Shown piece by piece: positions 1 to 9,793 of a stretch of DNA of 64,000 bases. The translations under genes and the position numbers were made by a program. The stretch covers positions 186,001 through 250,000 of the forward strand of contig NZ_CANLEA010000003.1 of the NCBI RefSeq assembly GCF_947489565.1, in the 5' to 3' direction. The notes beneath the pieces were generated by a model, which saw only the letters and a program-made list of their open reading frames with translations, searched no databases and had not been told where the DNA came from. Numbering within the stretch: the first letter of the stretch is position 1; each line of letters opens with the position of its first letter. The stretch comes from an uncultured Kordia sp. Lineage in GTDB: Bacteria; Bacteroidota; Bacteroidia; Flavobacteriales; Flavobacteriaceae.

Positions 1-385
1 CAGTATCGAATTCTGTTCCTATCTTGGATAAATAATAGTGCATGTATATAAAAATGTATGTGTAATTTTCGAAAGCTATAGACAATAGCGATTCTGTAAC
101 TTCTCTTCTAGTAAGAAATTTTTCTTTTATTAAAAAATGAAAAATTGTAAAAATTTCAAATAAATTAGTTCCATATGGGTTTACAGCCATATTTCCTGCA
201 TATTTATATTGGTAAGTACTGTATTCATTTTTCCCTTTTAAAATCTCTTTTATTTTATTTTCTTTTAAAAAGTTATAAATCACTTCAAATAAATTACTGT
301 TTATTTTAACAAAAGTTTCATCATTTGCTAGCTCTTTTCTATCATTTGTTATAAATTCTATGTATTTGGCTGTAATGTTTTTCAT
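1..385 (-). CDS. Small protein in immunity-gene position (partial, 3' end outside window)
   Basis: An open reading frame starts at the ATG complementary to 383-385 and stays open to the window edge, giving at least 128 residues (it begins MKNITAKYIEFITNDRKELA). It has no signal peptide. It is rich in Ile, Lys, Phe and Tyr, and I recognise no family. It lies 32 bp downstream of the gene at 418-2748, on the same strand, and so probably in the same operon. The upstream protein ends in a toxin-like domain, and a short cytosolic protein directly behind a polymorphic toxin is the usual place for its immunity protein. That role is inferred only from position. The missing C-terminus prevents a better call. 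Confidence 0.6.
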   Translation of the reverse strand, partial: MKNITAKYIEFITNDRKELANDETFVKINSNLFEVIYNFLKENKIKEILKGKNEYSTYQYKYAGNMAVNPYGTNLFEIFTIFHFLIKEKFLTRREVTESLLSIAFENYTYIFIYMHYYLSKIGTEFDT

Positions 386-417
386 AATTATTTTTAATAT
401 TGAAAATCAATTCGTTA

Positions 418-2748
418 TTATTTTAAAGTTATATATCTTACTTGACTGGAATTAATAGTTGATTTTTGTATAGATTCTATTATCAATTCTGCCCAATTTT
501 TAGGAGTAATTCCTCCTGGCAACCAAAGAGGGTTTGCCCCTCCTTCATTACCCTTAGGGATATTTGACCATGGTACTTGACTTGGGGTTAAGTCTACTCT
601 TATTATTCTTGCTCCATTTCTCACTTGCCCTACCCAATCATCAGGTCCTGCCACTATCCCCAATTCATCTTGAATTTTTGCTAGATTACCATTTGTTCTA
701 TTTAATAGCTGAGTCATTTCATCATATGCAGCTGTAAATTTGCCTCCTGGAGGACCAATTGTAGGGTAGCCAGTAGTTAGCCATGGTGATCCCGCAGGTT
801 CAACTGCTAAAAATGAATATCCATTATCAAATTTTGCAAGGTGAGAATTAATGTAAGATTCTTTTAAATACACTGATGGTTCATGAAAAATACCACTAGC
901 TCTATCTTCTAAAACTCTTCCTACTGTCCAACCTGGTTTAAAAGCATTATTAACAGTGTTTAAATATGCTTCCCACTCTTTTAATACAAGATCTAATTGT
1001 GCAAATCCATTTTCCATTAATGGTTTTAATTTTGCTCTTAATTGAGGGGAAAAAGAATCATACTTAGCTTTAAATTGATTCATTGCCGTTCTGTAAGTAA
1101 CATAGTCATTAACCATACTAGCTATGTTTCTCACACCAAAAAGTCCCAAATGAGCCAAATCTAATATAAGAACTGCTTGTTTGATAGTATTCCAATTCGC
1201 AATAAAATCAGGATGATTTTCTTCTAAATAAGCACTTACTGTAGGGTCGCTAAAAACAATACTTCCTGAAAAGGTCACTACTGTAGCAATACTCAAAGCT
1301 CCAGTAATAGACATAACAGGAAACTTTAATAACGATGCAGCTCCAGCCTGAAGAGTTACTACGTCTATTGCATGAGAAATAATAGCTGATTGCTGTGCTT
1401 CACATAATGCCATTATATATATTCTAGGCAGATACGTGTACTGTAAATTTTCATCATTAGCATCTACAGCCAAATACGATTTCAATAATTTATCCTTAGT
1501 ATCCAATTTAGATAATTCCTCTCTTCCATTAATGAAATAAAGCTTTACAAGGTCAAAAGGATCTAATCCTGGTTCATTAACATCATAATGAGGATTATTT
1601 GCAAATTCCCAATCTCTGTAACAATAATATTTAAAAAATATTTTCCCTAAATCGTTGATTCTTTCAATACCCGATAAATAATTGAATCGTGTCCAAAATT
1701 GAGCATCTATATTTAAACTTCCAAGCTTATTATTAAAAAAATAAGTATTTGCTTCTATAGCCAATTTCATAAATAGAAAACGATCGTTTTCATATTCTTC
1801 ATAAACAGCAACCTCTTGATTTACAACAGAAATAGTATCATACAACTCAAGTGTTTTTTGATACGTTTGAGCTAATGTATCGTAATAATTAAGATATATT
1901 GTAGTACTTTCATCTCTAAAAAACTCATCCAAACGTTTTAATAAGCCTGTCGTATCAGATTTTAAATTATTTATTAATCTTATAGCATTTATTTTATTTT
2001 CTAGATCTATAAGTCCCAATATTATATCAATAGGCAGGTCTAATGTATCAAAAGACTCTAACAATAAATACATTTGATCTATGTCAAGTTCTTGCTCATA
2101 TATAGAGGTATCATATTTATGGAATCTTGTATAATCTCCTGCTAACGCTTCTTGGTAAGCAGCAATAAAATTACCTCTCCAACCTATACTTTCATCTCCA
2201 TATGGAAGTGCTAGAAATGCTTCAAATGCAGATGCAGAATCCTGATCAACAATAATTGTCAATGCATATCTAAACCAACCAGCATACCTCCCTTTATCTT
2301 GAAGATTTTCTTTTACTTGTAACTCTAATCTATTTTCACCTTTATATATCGGAAAATTTTCGTAAAAGTCTTTGAATGCAAAGACATATTTCTTGTAACC
2401 TCCTACAATATCGACATAACTAAAAACACCTGCTTCTAAATTTTCAGAGGGAATATCTCCCACATTATCAATGCTTTGAAATAGATTTGTAGGTATATGC
2501 CTTAACACGTACCCTAGTTCTTTCGCCTTTTCAAAAGTTTCTTTAGCTGTATCATTGGCTACAAGACCTGCTCTCGAAGTCATCAAAGCTATATTGATTA
2601 TTATATTCTCTGGAGTAACAATTTCTATAGAACCAGAGCTATACCAAGGTCTATTTAAATAATTCCCTGGACCTTGGAAGATAATTTTATGATTATCCTT
2701 AATAACTAAGAAGTATTTTAATTTTTCTAAAAATTGAATAGCTGACAT
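418..2748 (-). CDS. Large putative effector with polymorphic-toxin-like C-terminal domain
   Basis: A 776-residue protein without a signal peptide. The N-terminal and central parts are predominantly helical and unfamiliar. Around residues 450-500 there is a hydrophobic Ala/Ile/Val-rich stretch that could insert in a membrane. The last ~150 residues (from about 620) contain an Asn/Gly/Pro-rich arrangement, including GNEGGANPLWLPGG near the end. From memory this resembles the C-terminal toxin domain found on many Rhs- or CDI-type polymorphic toxins (GNE-x-GAN-x-x-WxPGG). The start lies 17 bp after the stop of the 736-residue gene, so the two are probably co-transcribed, and a small gene in immunity position follows. 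Lack of a signal peptide plus a central hydrophobic region would fit delivery by a contractile system (T6SS or eCIS), but no such genes are in the window. Toxin activity is inferred. Confidence 0.6.
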   Translation of the reverse strand: MSAIQFLEKLKYFLVIKDNHKIIFQGPGNYLNRPWYSSGSIEIVTPENIIINIALMTSRAGLVANDTAKETFEKAKELGYVLRHIPTNLFQSIDNVGDIPSENLEAGVFSYVDIVGGYKKYVFAFKDFYENFPIYKGENRLELQVKENLQDKGRYAGWFRYALTIIVDQDSASAFEAFLALPYGDESIGWRGNFIAAYQEALAGDYTRFHKYDTSIYEQELDIDQMYLLLESFDTLDLPIDIILGLIDLENKINAIRLINNLKSDTTGLLKRLDEFFRDESTTIYLNYYDTLAQTYQKTLELYDTISVVNQEVAVYEEYENDRFLFMKLAIEANTYFFNNKLGSLNIDAQFWTRFNYLSGIERINDLGKIFFKYYCYRDWEFANNPHYDVNEPGLDPFDLVKLYFINGREELSKLDTKDKLLKSYLAVDANDENLQYTYLPRIYIMALCEAQQSAIISHAIDVVTLQAGAASLLKFPVMSITGALSIATVVTFSGSIVFSDPTVSAYLEENHPDFIANWNTIKQAVLILDLAHLGLFGVRNIASMVNDYVTYRTAMNQFKAKYDSFSPQLRAKLKPLMENGFAQLDLVLKEWEAYLNTVNNAFKPGWTVGRVLEDRASGIFHEPSVYLKESYINSHLAKFDNGYSFLAVEPAGSPWLTTGYPTIGPPGGKFTAAYDEMTQLLNRTNGNLAKIQDELGIVAGPDDWVGQVRNGARIIRVDLTPSQVPWSNIPKGNEGGANPLWLPGGITPKNWAELIIESIQKSTINSSQVRYITLK

Positions 2749-2765
2749 AATTATTATAATGTTTT

Positions 2766-4976
2766 TTACTCTAGATTATCTCCTTCACCACGATTCTCTG
2801 CATAAAATTCATAATCAGCATACTCTTTTGTTGCAAAAAATGTTAAGTTCAAAGAATAAATAAAAATTGGAGGAGTTGATAATAAGGTTTGTAATTCTCC
2901 ATTTATATCTTCATAAAGAATTCCTAGTGAATATTTAAAATAGGTATAATTGTTTAATGAATCCCAATCTTGCACATCTGAATCTTCTTTAAAGTAAAAA
3001 GATACATTGTGTGAATCATCAGGAATTATGTTTTTTAATGAATTAAATTCTTCATAAGTAAGCCCTAAACATATGTTGGAGTTATCTGGCTTATCTTTAT
3101 GGCTTAGAGCTAATAGTTTAACATCAAAAAATCCATTATCATTGATGGCAAAATATTCTGTGTAATAATTTTTATTTCCAAAAACTCCTCTAAAATAATT
3201 TTCTTTTTCTAAATCGTTTTTATTTGATTTTATCCAAGATGTTTTTCTTGAAAATATAGAACTTTGATCATTCCACTTTATAACTTCAGTTGTTTTACTC
3301 TTTTTAGAAATGAATAAAACTCTATTTTTTTCTATCAATTCAGAGTTCTCATCTGATGGGTTTACATATTTTTTTCCTTTATTAAAGTTTATTGAAGTTT
3401 CCAATAAAGATATTCCTGAATAACCGACTAAATTTTCAAGATTTAGTATATGTTTGTTAAAATTAACTATACTCCTTTCATAATGTAAACTTTTATATAT
3501 TGATTCAATATTGATAATATCAAAAATGCCATCTAGTATATAAAATACTTTTTTATTGATTAAAGGAATATCCTCAACAAAAGAGTAGTTCGTTTTTCTC
3601 CCCACATAATTCAAAAACAAACAATTAGATATATTTTTATTTTCAGAATCATCTAAAATATTAGTTATTAAAAATTCTACCGAATTAGAATAACCTATGG
3701 TCTCAGAAGTACTAATTAGATATTCAGCATCTAGGAAATTATTATTATGTTCTGATAATAATGTTCCGTGTTTACAATATAATAGTGAGCCATAATCAGC
3801 ACCATCTATTACTAATTGAATTTCTAATTTATTTTCATTTTCATTCAAGTTATAAACATCATCAAAAATATGAATAGGCCAATCTAAAGTTCCAAAAACT
3901 GTTTCCTCGTAACTATCAGGGCTTGCTCCTACTTTAATATTATTGTTATTAGATTCGGAAATTTTATAATCATTATAAAAATTATACGATCTATTACGAT
4001 TACTCTGAATGTAGATAAATACTCTATTTTTATTTGCAAATCCATTCATCAATTCATAAATGCTACTTTTAATTATTAACGGATTAGAATTTTCTGCGAA
4101 GTAAAGTTTTCCCAAATTATTAATATGCAAACCATAAAAAGTGGCAATATCTATAAACTGAACAACTGATTCTTTAAGTAATTTTTTATAAAAAAGATTT
4201 GTTACTGTTGTAGTATCTATAAAACAATCAGCTACTCTTGCATAAGCAAGATTTAATTTAAAAGGATGAGAATCATTTTCTATGTAATAATCTCCATTAT
4301 TTAAAACAATATCTATTCCCATTTCTCCGCTTACAGTTGCAAGGTGTGTTCCCATAGGAATTAATGGAAGTTCAAAAGCGGTATTTTCATTTTCTTGAGC
4401 TTGCGCTTCATCAGTATAAGTAACAATTTTGAAAAAATAGTGATCAATAAGATCATTATCATTCTGATCATTATCATTTTCAGGATAACCAATATATTTA
4501 GCATAAAAATTAGGTGCTTCTCCTCCATTTCCAACATCATAAAATTTCTCATATTCTTCCCATACATAATTTACCAAACCTGTTGCAGTATCTCCTTTGG
4601 GTGCAAATTTGTTTCCTACAATAAAATCACTTTTATCCAAACCTCTATATATTATATATTTAATAGAAAGGTTTGAAATTGGCTGCTTGAAAGGTTTTAA
4701 AATTAAGTTTATTTTATTAATGTTCCCTAGCTGTGGTTGAATAAAGATCGTGCCTTTACATATAGAATAGATTTTTTTTGTTTCACTTATGGTGAAACTA
4801 TTTGTAATCTTAAATTTACTTTCTGATACTGGTCCAAATTTTTGAATATCAGATTGATTAAAATTAGAATCTTCAATAAAAAAGTGAGATCTACAATGAG
4901 CTCTATTAACTCTATCTCGCCCATAAGATAGATCTGGTGTAATATGATATTGATTATTTTCTAAAATATTTGGCAT
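2766..4976 (-). CDS. Hypothetical protein, Asn-rich, first gene of toxin-like operon
   Basis: A 736-residue protein with no signal peptide and no membrane segment that I can see. Composition is rich in Asn, Ile, Tyr and Lys with many short alternating segments, suggesting a beta-rich fold, and it has runs such as NDNDQNDND around residue 170. I recognise no family. It is the first gene of the minus-strand operon and its stop is 17 bp from the start of the toxin-like gene, so it may be a carrier, adaptor or structural partner of that protein. A ~970-bp gene-free region lies upstream. Coding status is supported by a single long frame with no internal stop. Confidence 0.6.
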   Translation of the reverse strand: MPNILENNQYHITPDLSYGRDRVNRAHCRSHFFIEDSNFNQSDIQKFGPVSESKFKITNSFTISETKKIYSICKGTIFIQPQLGNINKINLILKPFKQPISNLSIKYIIYRGLDKSDFIVGNKFAPKGDTATGLVNYVWEEYEKFYDVGNGGEAPNFYAKYIGYPENDNDQNDNDLIDHYFFKIVTYTDEAQAQENENTAFELPLIPMGTHLATVSGEMGIDIVLNNGDYYIENDSHPFKLNLAYARVADCFIDTTTVTNLFYKKLLKESVVQFIDIATFYGLHINNLGKLYFAENSNPLIIKSSIYELMNGFANKNRVFIYIQSNRNRSYNFYNDYKISESNNNNIKVGASPDSYEETVFGTLDWPIHIFDDVYNLNENENKLEIQLVIDGADYGSLLYCKHGTLLSEHNNNFLDAEYLISTSETIGYSNSVEFLITNILDDSENKNISNCLFLNYVGRKTNYSFVEDIPLINKKVFYILDGIFDIINIESIYKSLHYERSIVNFNKHILNLENLVGYSGISLLETSINFNKGKKYVNPSDENSELIEKNRVLFISKKSKTTEVIKWNDQSSIFSRKTSWIKSNKNDLEKENYFRGVFGNKNYYTEYFAINDNGFFDVKLLALSHKDKPDNSNICLGLTYEEFNSLKNIIPDDSHNVSFYFKEDSDVQDWDSLNNYTYFKYSLGILYEDINGELQTLLSTPPIFIYSLNLTFFATKEYADYEFYAENRGEGDNLE

Positions 4977-5943
4977 AACTTTTTATTTTGATTTGTATTG
5001 AAAATGTATTAGTATTCTAGGCAATTTATATTTTAGACAAATAGAGTTAAATTTTGCAAACACAATACTTTTCCTTGCAAAAAGCGTACGTGCTTTTGCA
5101 TGTTTCATCAGATATTTTCAACTGTAAAGATTAGGTATCTTTAGGGGTAAGGGTTATTATTCTGTATCGAATATATGTAAAAAACTTTAAACATATTAAA
5201 ATATTGCATAAGCGTAACAAATAATTAACAAATGTTGCTACTTTCATATATTTTATGTTAATAATCCATTGATTTTAGTTTCTACCAAGTTATTCCCTTT
5301 TTTCAATAATTCTAAAAATCATCATTAATGATGTATCTAATTTGAGCATATACTTTTATATTTCAAACCGATAATGAGTTAACCTCTTATATCTTTTAGG
5401 CAACTGTTCTTTTTTAAACTTATTCATCACAAATGTATTAGATAGCAATATATTTTCAAGAGTAAAATATACTTTCTCCCTGTAGTTGCAGTACTTCAAA
5501 AGCTATTCTTCTTAGCAGCATCATAAAATAAGATTCCCCACTCATGTAAAGTAAAATAGGTGTTTCTACGTGTAGTAATTATTATACATTTTTATTAGCT
5601 TAGCTATGTTAATTTTCTAAAACTAGAGAACAACTTTTTAATTCCCACAAAATCAGAATATTACATTTTTAGTCATAAAAGACCATAACGTTCTTTGGTT
5701 ACCGTAACATAAAAGAAGATTGTAGAAATCTGAGTGAAATTATAATGAAAATAACGAATAAAGTTAGTTGTAAAATCTCTAATTTTAAACATCATTTTTC
5801 TACAACTACACGAATGTATTACAAATAGAAGTTTCATGTAGCAATCATTTTTGTTCAACATACAAAAACTGCTTTACATAAAATATTTTTATAATCGACA
5901 GAAATTATACTGTCCTACCTTTTATTAACCTTTACTAAAAATT
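4977..5943. other. Gene-free divergent intergenic region
   Basis: About 970 bp between the divergent genes starting at 4976 (minus) and 5944 (plus). It is strongly AT-rich with many stops in all frames. The only open stretch of size (5673-5861, minus, 62 codons) has an unusual Cys/Phe/Arg composition, no evident ribosome-binding region and no resemblance to any family, so I do not call it a gene. The one structured element seen is an imperfect palindrome at 5076-5100 (TGCAAAA...TTTTGCA around GTAC). Promoters for both flanking operons must lie here, but I cannot place them confidently. Confidence 0.5.
5076..5100. promoter_or_regulatory. Imperfect palindrome, possible operator
   Basis: Arms TGCAAAA and TTTTGCA surround an AGC-GTAC-GTGC centre, giving a near-palindrome of 25 bp in the otherwise featureless divergent region, about 100 bp upstream of the 4976 start. 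There is no T-run next to it, so an operator is more likely than a terminator. No regulator is encoded next to it. Confidence 0.3.
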
Positions 5944-6966
5944 ATGAGTACTAACCCAACTACAAAATTTATCAGCACGCTGGAGCAAACTCCAACGATT
6001 GCTGGTGATTTGAACGCAAACTTAAAGCGTTTGAAAAACAATCTCGATGATATCATTAAGGTTTTAGGGTATTCTAAAACAATCGATGATAATCTTACGA
6101 AGCTCGACGAGTATTTAACAGAAGCTAACCAATTACTTACTTTTGTTTCAGTAATTCCGCAAATAAGACCGGCAGCTACAACTATGAAACAAGCAATATC
6201 TGTGCTGCAGCCACAAGTAAAATCGGCAAAAAAAGCTGCTGATAGTATTGAATCTGTAGTGAAACCATTGCGTGAAGCATTACAAAAATTAGATCCTGTT
6301 TTACAAAAGTTAATTGATGTAACACAAGAGATACAGGATACTTCTCAGAAATTCTACGATACATTTACAGCAGTATACAAATGTGTAGAAAGCCTTCCAG
6401 ATGGCAGTGCAAAAGAAAAATCGATTGATTACCTTAACAGCTTTTCTAAAGATGCAGAACCTATAGTTTCTGCTTTAAATACTGCAATGTCTGAAGCCAA
6501 TTCTGCAATCAATAGCTTCTATAATGAACTTGAAAAAATCAAAGAAGCATTGAATCCATTAAATGCTATCAATGATGCTATTAATGATATCTTAAGTGCT
6601 CTTGATCCAATAATGAACTTACTTAAAGAATTGGAAAATAAACTAAAAGATATTACAATTCCAGTGCTAATACCATATCCACATGAGGTTAGTTTATATG
6701 ATATCTTTAAGTTTTTCGAAAGTGTAGCAGAATTGATCGACAAAGCATTTAGTTTCGTTCAAGACTTAGTGAATGACCTTATTAGCAAAATACTAAATAT
6801 CAACCTTGAGATTCCTGGGCTTTCAGACATTTTTAATATTCATATCAATGTTCCAAGCATTCCTGACTTCAGCAAATATCTTAAGGAACTTGAAGATGCA
6901 ATTAAACAAATAACAGATCTATTTGATAAATTTAGCTTGAAATGCCCGCCAGATAGCAAGGGTTAA
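5944..6966 (+). CDS. All-helical coiled-coil protein of unknown function
   Basis: A 340-residue protein built almost entirely of long amphipathic helices with Leu/Ile/Ala/Lys heptad patterns, broken by an IPVLIPYPHEVSLYD loop near residue 240. It has no signal peptide and only two cysteines (near residue 150 and near the C-terminus in SLKCPPDSKG). No family is recognised; the pattern is like apolipoprotein-type or pore-forming helical-bundle proteins. It is the first gene of a four-gene plus-strand operon, with only 13 bp before the glycosyltransferase. It could be the substrate or scaffold of the glycosyltransferase, oxidoreductase and radical SAM enzyme that follow, but that is inference from order alone. 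Confidence 0.65.
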   Translation: MSTNPTTKFISTLEQTPTIAGDLNANLKRLKNNLDDIIKVLGYSKTIDDNLTKLDEYLTEANQLLTFVSVIPQIRPAATTMKQAISVLQPQVKSAKKAADSIESVVKPLREALQKLDPVLQKLIDVTQEIQDTSQKFYDTFTAVYKCVESLPDGSAKEKSIDYLNSFSKDAEPIVSALNTAMSEANSAINSFYNELEKIKEALNPLNAINDAINDILSALDPIMNLLKELENKLKDITIPVLIPYPHEVSLYDIFKFFESVAELIDKAFSFVQDLVNDLISKILNINLEIPGLSDIFNIHINVPSIPDFSKYLKELEDAIKQITDLFDKFSLKCPPDSKG

Positions 6967-6979
6967 AAAGCTAAACCAT

Positions 6980-8125
6980 ATGAGCAAAACTCGAATACTG
7001 TTTTTACCGCTTAGCAACGTATTGGGTCATTTGACCCGTACGTTTTCGCTTGCTGAAAAACTGTTAGAATATAATATTGATGTACATATTGCTTGCGATA
7101 TGTATTATTCAAATTTATTACAAGTACTACCTGAAGGTATTTCTATTCACACAACCATAGAAATGCCTCCAAGTAGTTCTCGTTCTTTTGGCGCTATCAA
7201 AGCTTTTGGTAATACAAAAGAAGACGATCTATTAAATCTTGAAAATGCTAACAATCTAAGTTCAGAAGCACTTACAGTACGAAGTGAATATTTGAAAAAA
7301 ATGATGACGCATGACGAAAAGTTAATCGAGCGTTTACAGCCAGATATGATTGTAACTGATTACCGATTTACAGTGACAATGCTATCAAAAACTCCAATTC
7401 ATCGTGTTTTTCATATTTCTAATATTCTTGGTTTTCTTTCGTTTTACCACAGAATTAGAGGTACATTTTTTTCACCTTTAGATACTGGAAATATTTTAGT
7501 GCCTGGCATTCCCGAAATAGAATTCACTAATGACAAAACAACTCTAGAAAACCCAAACATCAATTGGTGTGGTCATTTTTCTTGGCAAGGTTGGAAACGA
7601 TTGTATAAAGATGCAATTGCTCTCAGTGAAGTTGCTATTTTTCTTTGCTTTGGAAGTACTGGAAATGGTCCGAATTTAGTGCCTTGGCTTGTTGAAAATA
7701 TTGATAAAAATCATAGCTTACTAATGGTTTCTGATAGTGATTATCAAATACAACCGCAAGAGAATTTGCATGCTGTCAAATTTGGATATTTGGAAGAATG
7801 CCTCAAAAAAAGTAAGATTGTTTGTTGTCATGGCGGACATGGAACAGTGATGGAATGCATACTTCATGAAACTCCCATGCTGATATTTCCTAACAATTTG
7901 GAACAATTAGAAATTGGCAAACACATCGAAAAATTAGGATTAGGAATTTTAATGAATAAACCGCAAGCATCCATCACAACAGCATATTTGAATGATACGA
8001 TTGAAGGTTTACTTTCAAACACAACCATAAAAAAACGGTTAGCTCAGTATGCTAAAATACTCAAACAATACAATGGACTTGACAAAGCAGCTTCGATACT
8101 ATTAGCAGCTTTGGAAAACAACTAA
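6980..8125 (+). CDS. MGT-like UDP-glycosyltransferase (GT-B fold, GT1-like)
   Basis: A 381-residue GT-B-type enzyme expected to transfer a sugar from a nucleotide-sugar donor to a small or lipid acceptor. The N-terminus begins RILFLPLSNVLGHLTRTFSLAEKL, with the GH-R pattern of the acceptor-binding half. The C-terminal half has FCFGSTGNG, then GYLEECLKKSKIVCCHGGHGTVMECI near residue 283. That CHGGHGT segment corresponds to the donor-binding HGG(H/A)GT signature of macrolide and other GT1 enzymes. Length is typical. It sits 13 bp after the helical-protein gene and 6 bp before the GMC oxidoreductase, so it is co-transcribed. The acceptor is unknown. Confidence 0.85.
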   Translation: MSKTRILFLPLSNVLGHLTRTFSLAEKLLEYNIDVHIACDMYYSNLLQVLPEGISIHTTIEMPPSSSRSFGAIKAFGNTKEDDLLNLENANNLSSEALTVRSEYLKKMMTHDEKLIERLQPDMIVTDYRFTVTMLSKTPIHRVFHISNILGFLSFYHRIRGTFFSPLDTGNILVPGIPEIEFTNDKTTLENPNINWCGHFSWQGWKRLYKDAIALSEVAIFLCFGSTGNGPNLVPWLVENIDKNHSLLMVSDSDYQIQPQENLHAVKFGYLEECLKKSKIVCCHGGHGTVMECILHETPMLIFPNNLEQLEIGKHIEKLGLGILMNKPQASITTAYLNDTIEGLLSNTTIKKRLAQYAKILKQYNGLDKAASILLAALENN

Positions 8126-8131
8126 CAATAT

Positions 8132-9793
8132 ATGAATGTAGAAACATACGCACCTAAAAACCCCGAAAAAGAATATTGGGATGTCATTGTTATAGGAACA
8201 GGTATGGGCGGAGCTACGATGGGTTATGAACTCAGTCAACTCGGCAAACGTGTATTGTTTGTTGAAAAAGGAAAACATGTACAAGCCGTACACTTTGTAA
8301 ATGGAGAAATTCCCGCAGGAATTGATGAAACACAAGCTCGACTCATTAAAGGTCGTTGGCCACACAAATTGGAAGGAGAAACATCGTTTGGAAAAACAAA
8401 TTTCTTTGGACCTGTAGGTTGTGGTACCGGCGGATCAACCATTTTATATGGAGCACAACTAGAACGCTTTCAACCCGCAGATTTTACACCTAAAAAATAC
8501 TTTAAGAATATTGGCGACTCTACTATTCCTGATAAATGGCCAATAAACTACAACGATTTTATTCCGTACTACCGAAAGGCAGAAGCACATATGAAAATTT
8601 GTGGTACGCAAGATCGTTTGAATCCTGATGCAGAAGCACCTTTACTAAAAGCTCCTGCGCTTAGCGAACGTGATGAGTTTATTTTTTCTTCCATGCAAAA
8701 TGCCGGATTACATCCGTACCGCTCACATGTAGGATATCACAATTCCGATAAATGTTGGGAATGTCTAGATTTATGTTTTAGAGGTTGTAAAAGTGATGCA
8801 GGCACTCGATCCTTATTGCCGGCTTTGTTTGAATACAACGCTAAAATTTTAACGGAATGTGAAGTTGTTCGTTTAGAAGCAGATGCAAAGAGTGTACAAA
8901 ACATTCATGCTATAAAAGATGGAAAAACCCTAAAACTTCAAGCAAAAATAGTTGTATTGGCCGCTGGAGCATATGCAACACCAAGCATACTACTAAGTTC
9001 TACTTCCGATGATTGGAAACACGGTTTGGCAAATGGTTCAGGCATGGTTGGGCGTAATTTAATGCTTCACACCAGTGATTTTATCATGGTAAATCAGAAG
9101 AAAAAACGAGATGCTACTGGTCCCATAAAATCGATTACGATGAACGATTTTTATATTCATAATGGAGAAAAACTAGGTACATTTCAATCGGTTGGTTTAA
9201 AAGCAATTCCGCCTATTATTTTAAGCTATTTACGCTATGTTGAAGAAAAAGATCCGAGTTGGTTTCGAAGAAAAACCAGCTTTTTATTACCAAAAATTTC
9301 AAAAATAGCAAGCAAATACTTCCATAAAAGTGCTGCGTTTAGCACCATTGTAGAAGATCTTCCTTATTTACACAATCGCGTAGAACTTGATCCGAATACT
9401 GCAAATGGTTTTCGAATCCATTATACATATTCAAAAGAATTAAAACAACGCACAAAAAAGCTCCGGAAACTGATTGCAAAGTCACTTTCGCCAAACTTAA
9501 AAACCACCGTTGTTACAGGAACTAAAAACAATATCAATTTTGGTCATGTGTGTGGTACATGCCGATTTGGAAATGATCCGAAAACAAGCGTTTTAAATGC
9601 TGATAACAGAGCACACGAAGTAGACAATCTATATATTGTAGATGCTTCCTTTTTTCCATCGAGCTCTGGTACAAATCCAAGTCTCACTATTGCCGCCAAC
9701 GCCATTCGCGTAAGTGAAATTATTAACAAACAACTTGACAAAAAGCAGTACGAATTACATCATGATAGATCAAAAGACACTCAAAGAATATAA
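8132..9793 (+). CDS. GMC family oxidoreductase
   Basis: A 553-residue flavoprotein of the glucose-methanol-choline family. The N-terminal FAD-binding motif is DVIVIGTGMGGATMGYELSQ with a downstream acidic VEKG. The C-terminal domain carries GHVCGTCRFG and then LYIVDASFFPSSSGTNPSLTIAANA, the usual GMC closing signature with the NPSLT segment. A Cys-rich insert near residues 208-228 (CWECLDLCFRGC) is a notable local feature, seen in some bacterial GMC/cholesterol-oxidase-like members, and might bind metal. The family oxidises alcohol groups, and here the substrate may be the product of the adjacent glycosyltransferase. The 3' end overlaps the radical SAM gene by 32 bp. Confidence 0.88.
   Translation: MNVETYAPKNPEKEYWDVIVIGTGMGGATMGYELSQLGKRVLFVEKGKHVQAVHFVNGEIPAGIDETQARLIKGRWPHKLEGETSFGKTNFFGPVGCGTGGSTILYGAQLERFQPADFTPKKYFKNIGDSTIPDKWPINYNDFIPYYRKAEAHMKICGTQDRLNPDAEAPLLKAPALSERDEFIFSSMQNAGLHPYRSHVGYHNSDKCWECLDLCFRGCKSDAGTRSLLPALFEYNAKILTECEVVRLEADAKSVQNIHAIKDGKTLKLQAKIVVLAAGAYATPSILLSSTSDDWKHGLANGSGMVGRNLMLHTSDFIMVNQKKKRDATGPIKSITMNDFYIHNGEKLGTFQSVGLKAIPPIILSYLRYVEEKDPSWFRRKTSFLLPKISKIASKYFHKSAAFSTIVEDLPYLHNRVELDPNTANGFRIHYTYSKELKQRTKKLRKLIAKSLSPNLKTTVVTGTKNNINFGHVCGTCRFGNDPKTSVLNADNRAHEVDNLYIVDASFFPSSSGTNPSLTIAANAIRVSEIINKQLDKKQYELHHDRSKDTQRI

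Noticed and set aside
5673-5861. 62-codon minus-strand open frame in the 4977-5943 gap
   Set aside because: Composition is atypical (many Cys, Phe, Arg), there is no plausible ribosome-binding region or leader motif, and AT-rich DNA gives such frames by chance.
9714-9761. Upstream in-frame start for the radical SAM gene
   Set aside because: It would add 16 residues encoded inside the GMC gene's conserved C-terminal end; the ATG at 9762 gives a normal start and a modest overlap.
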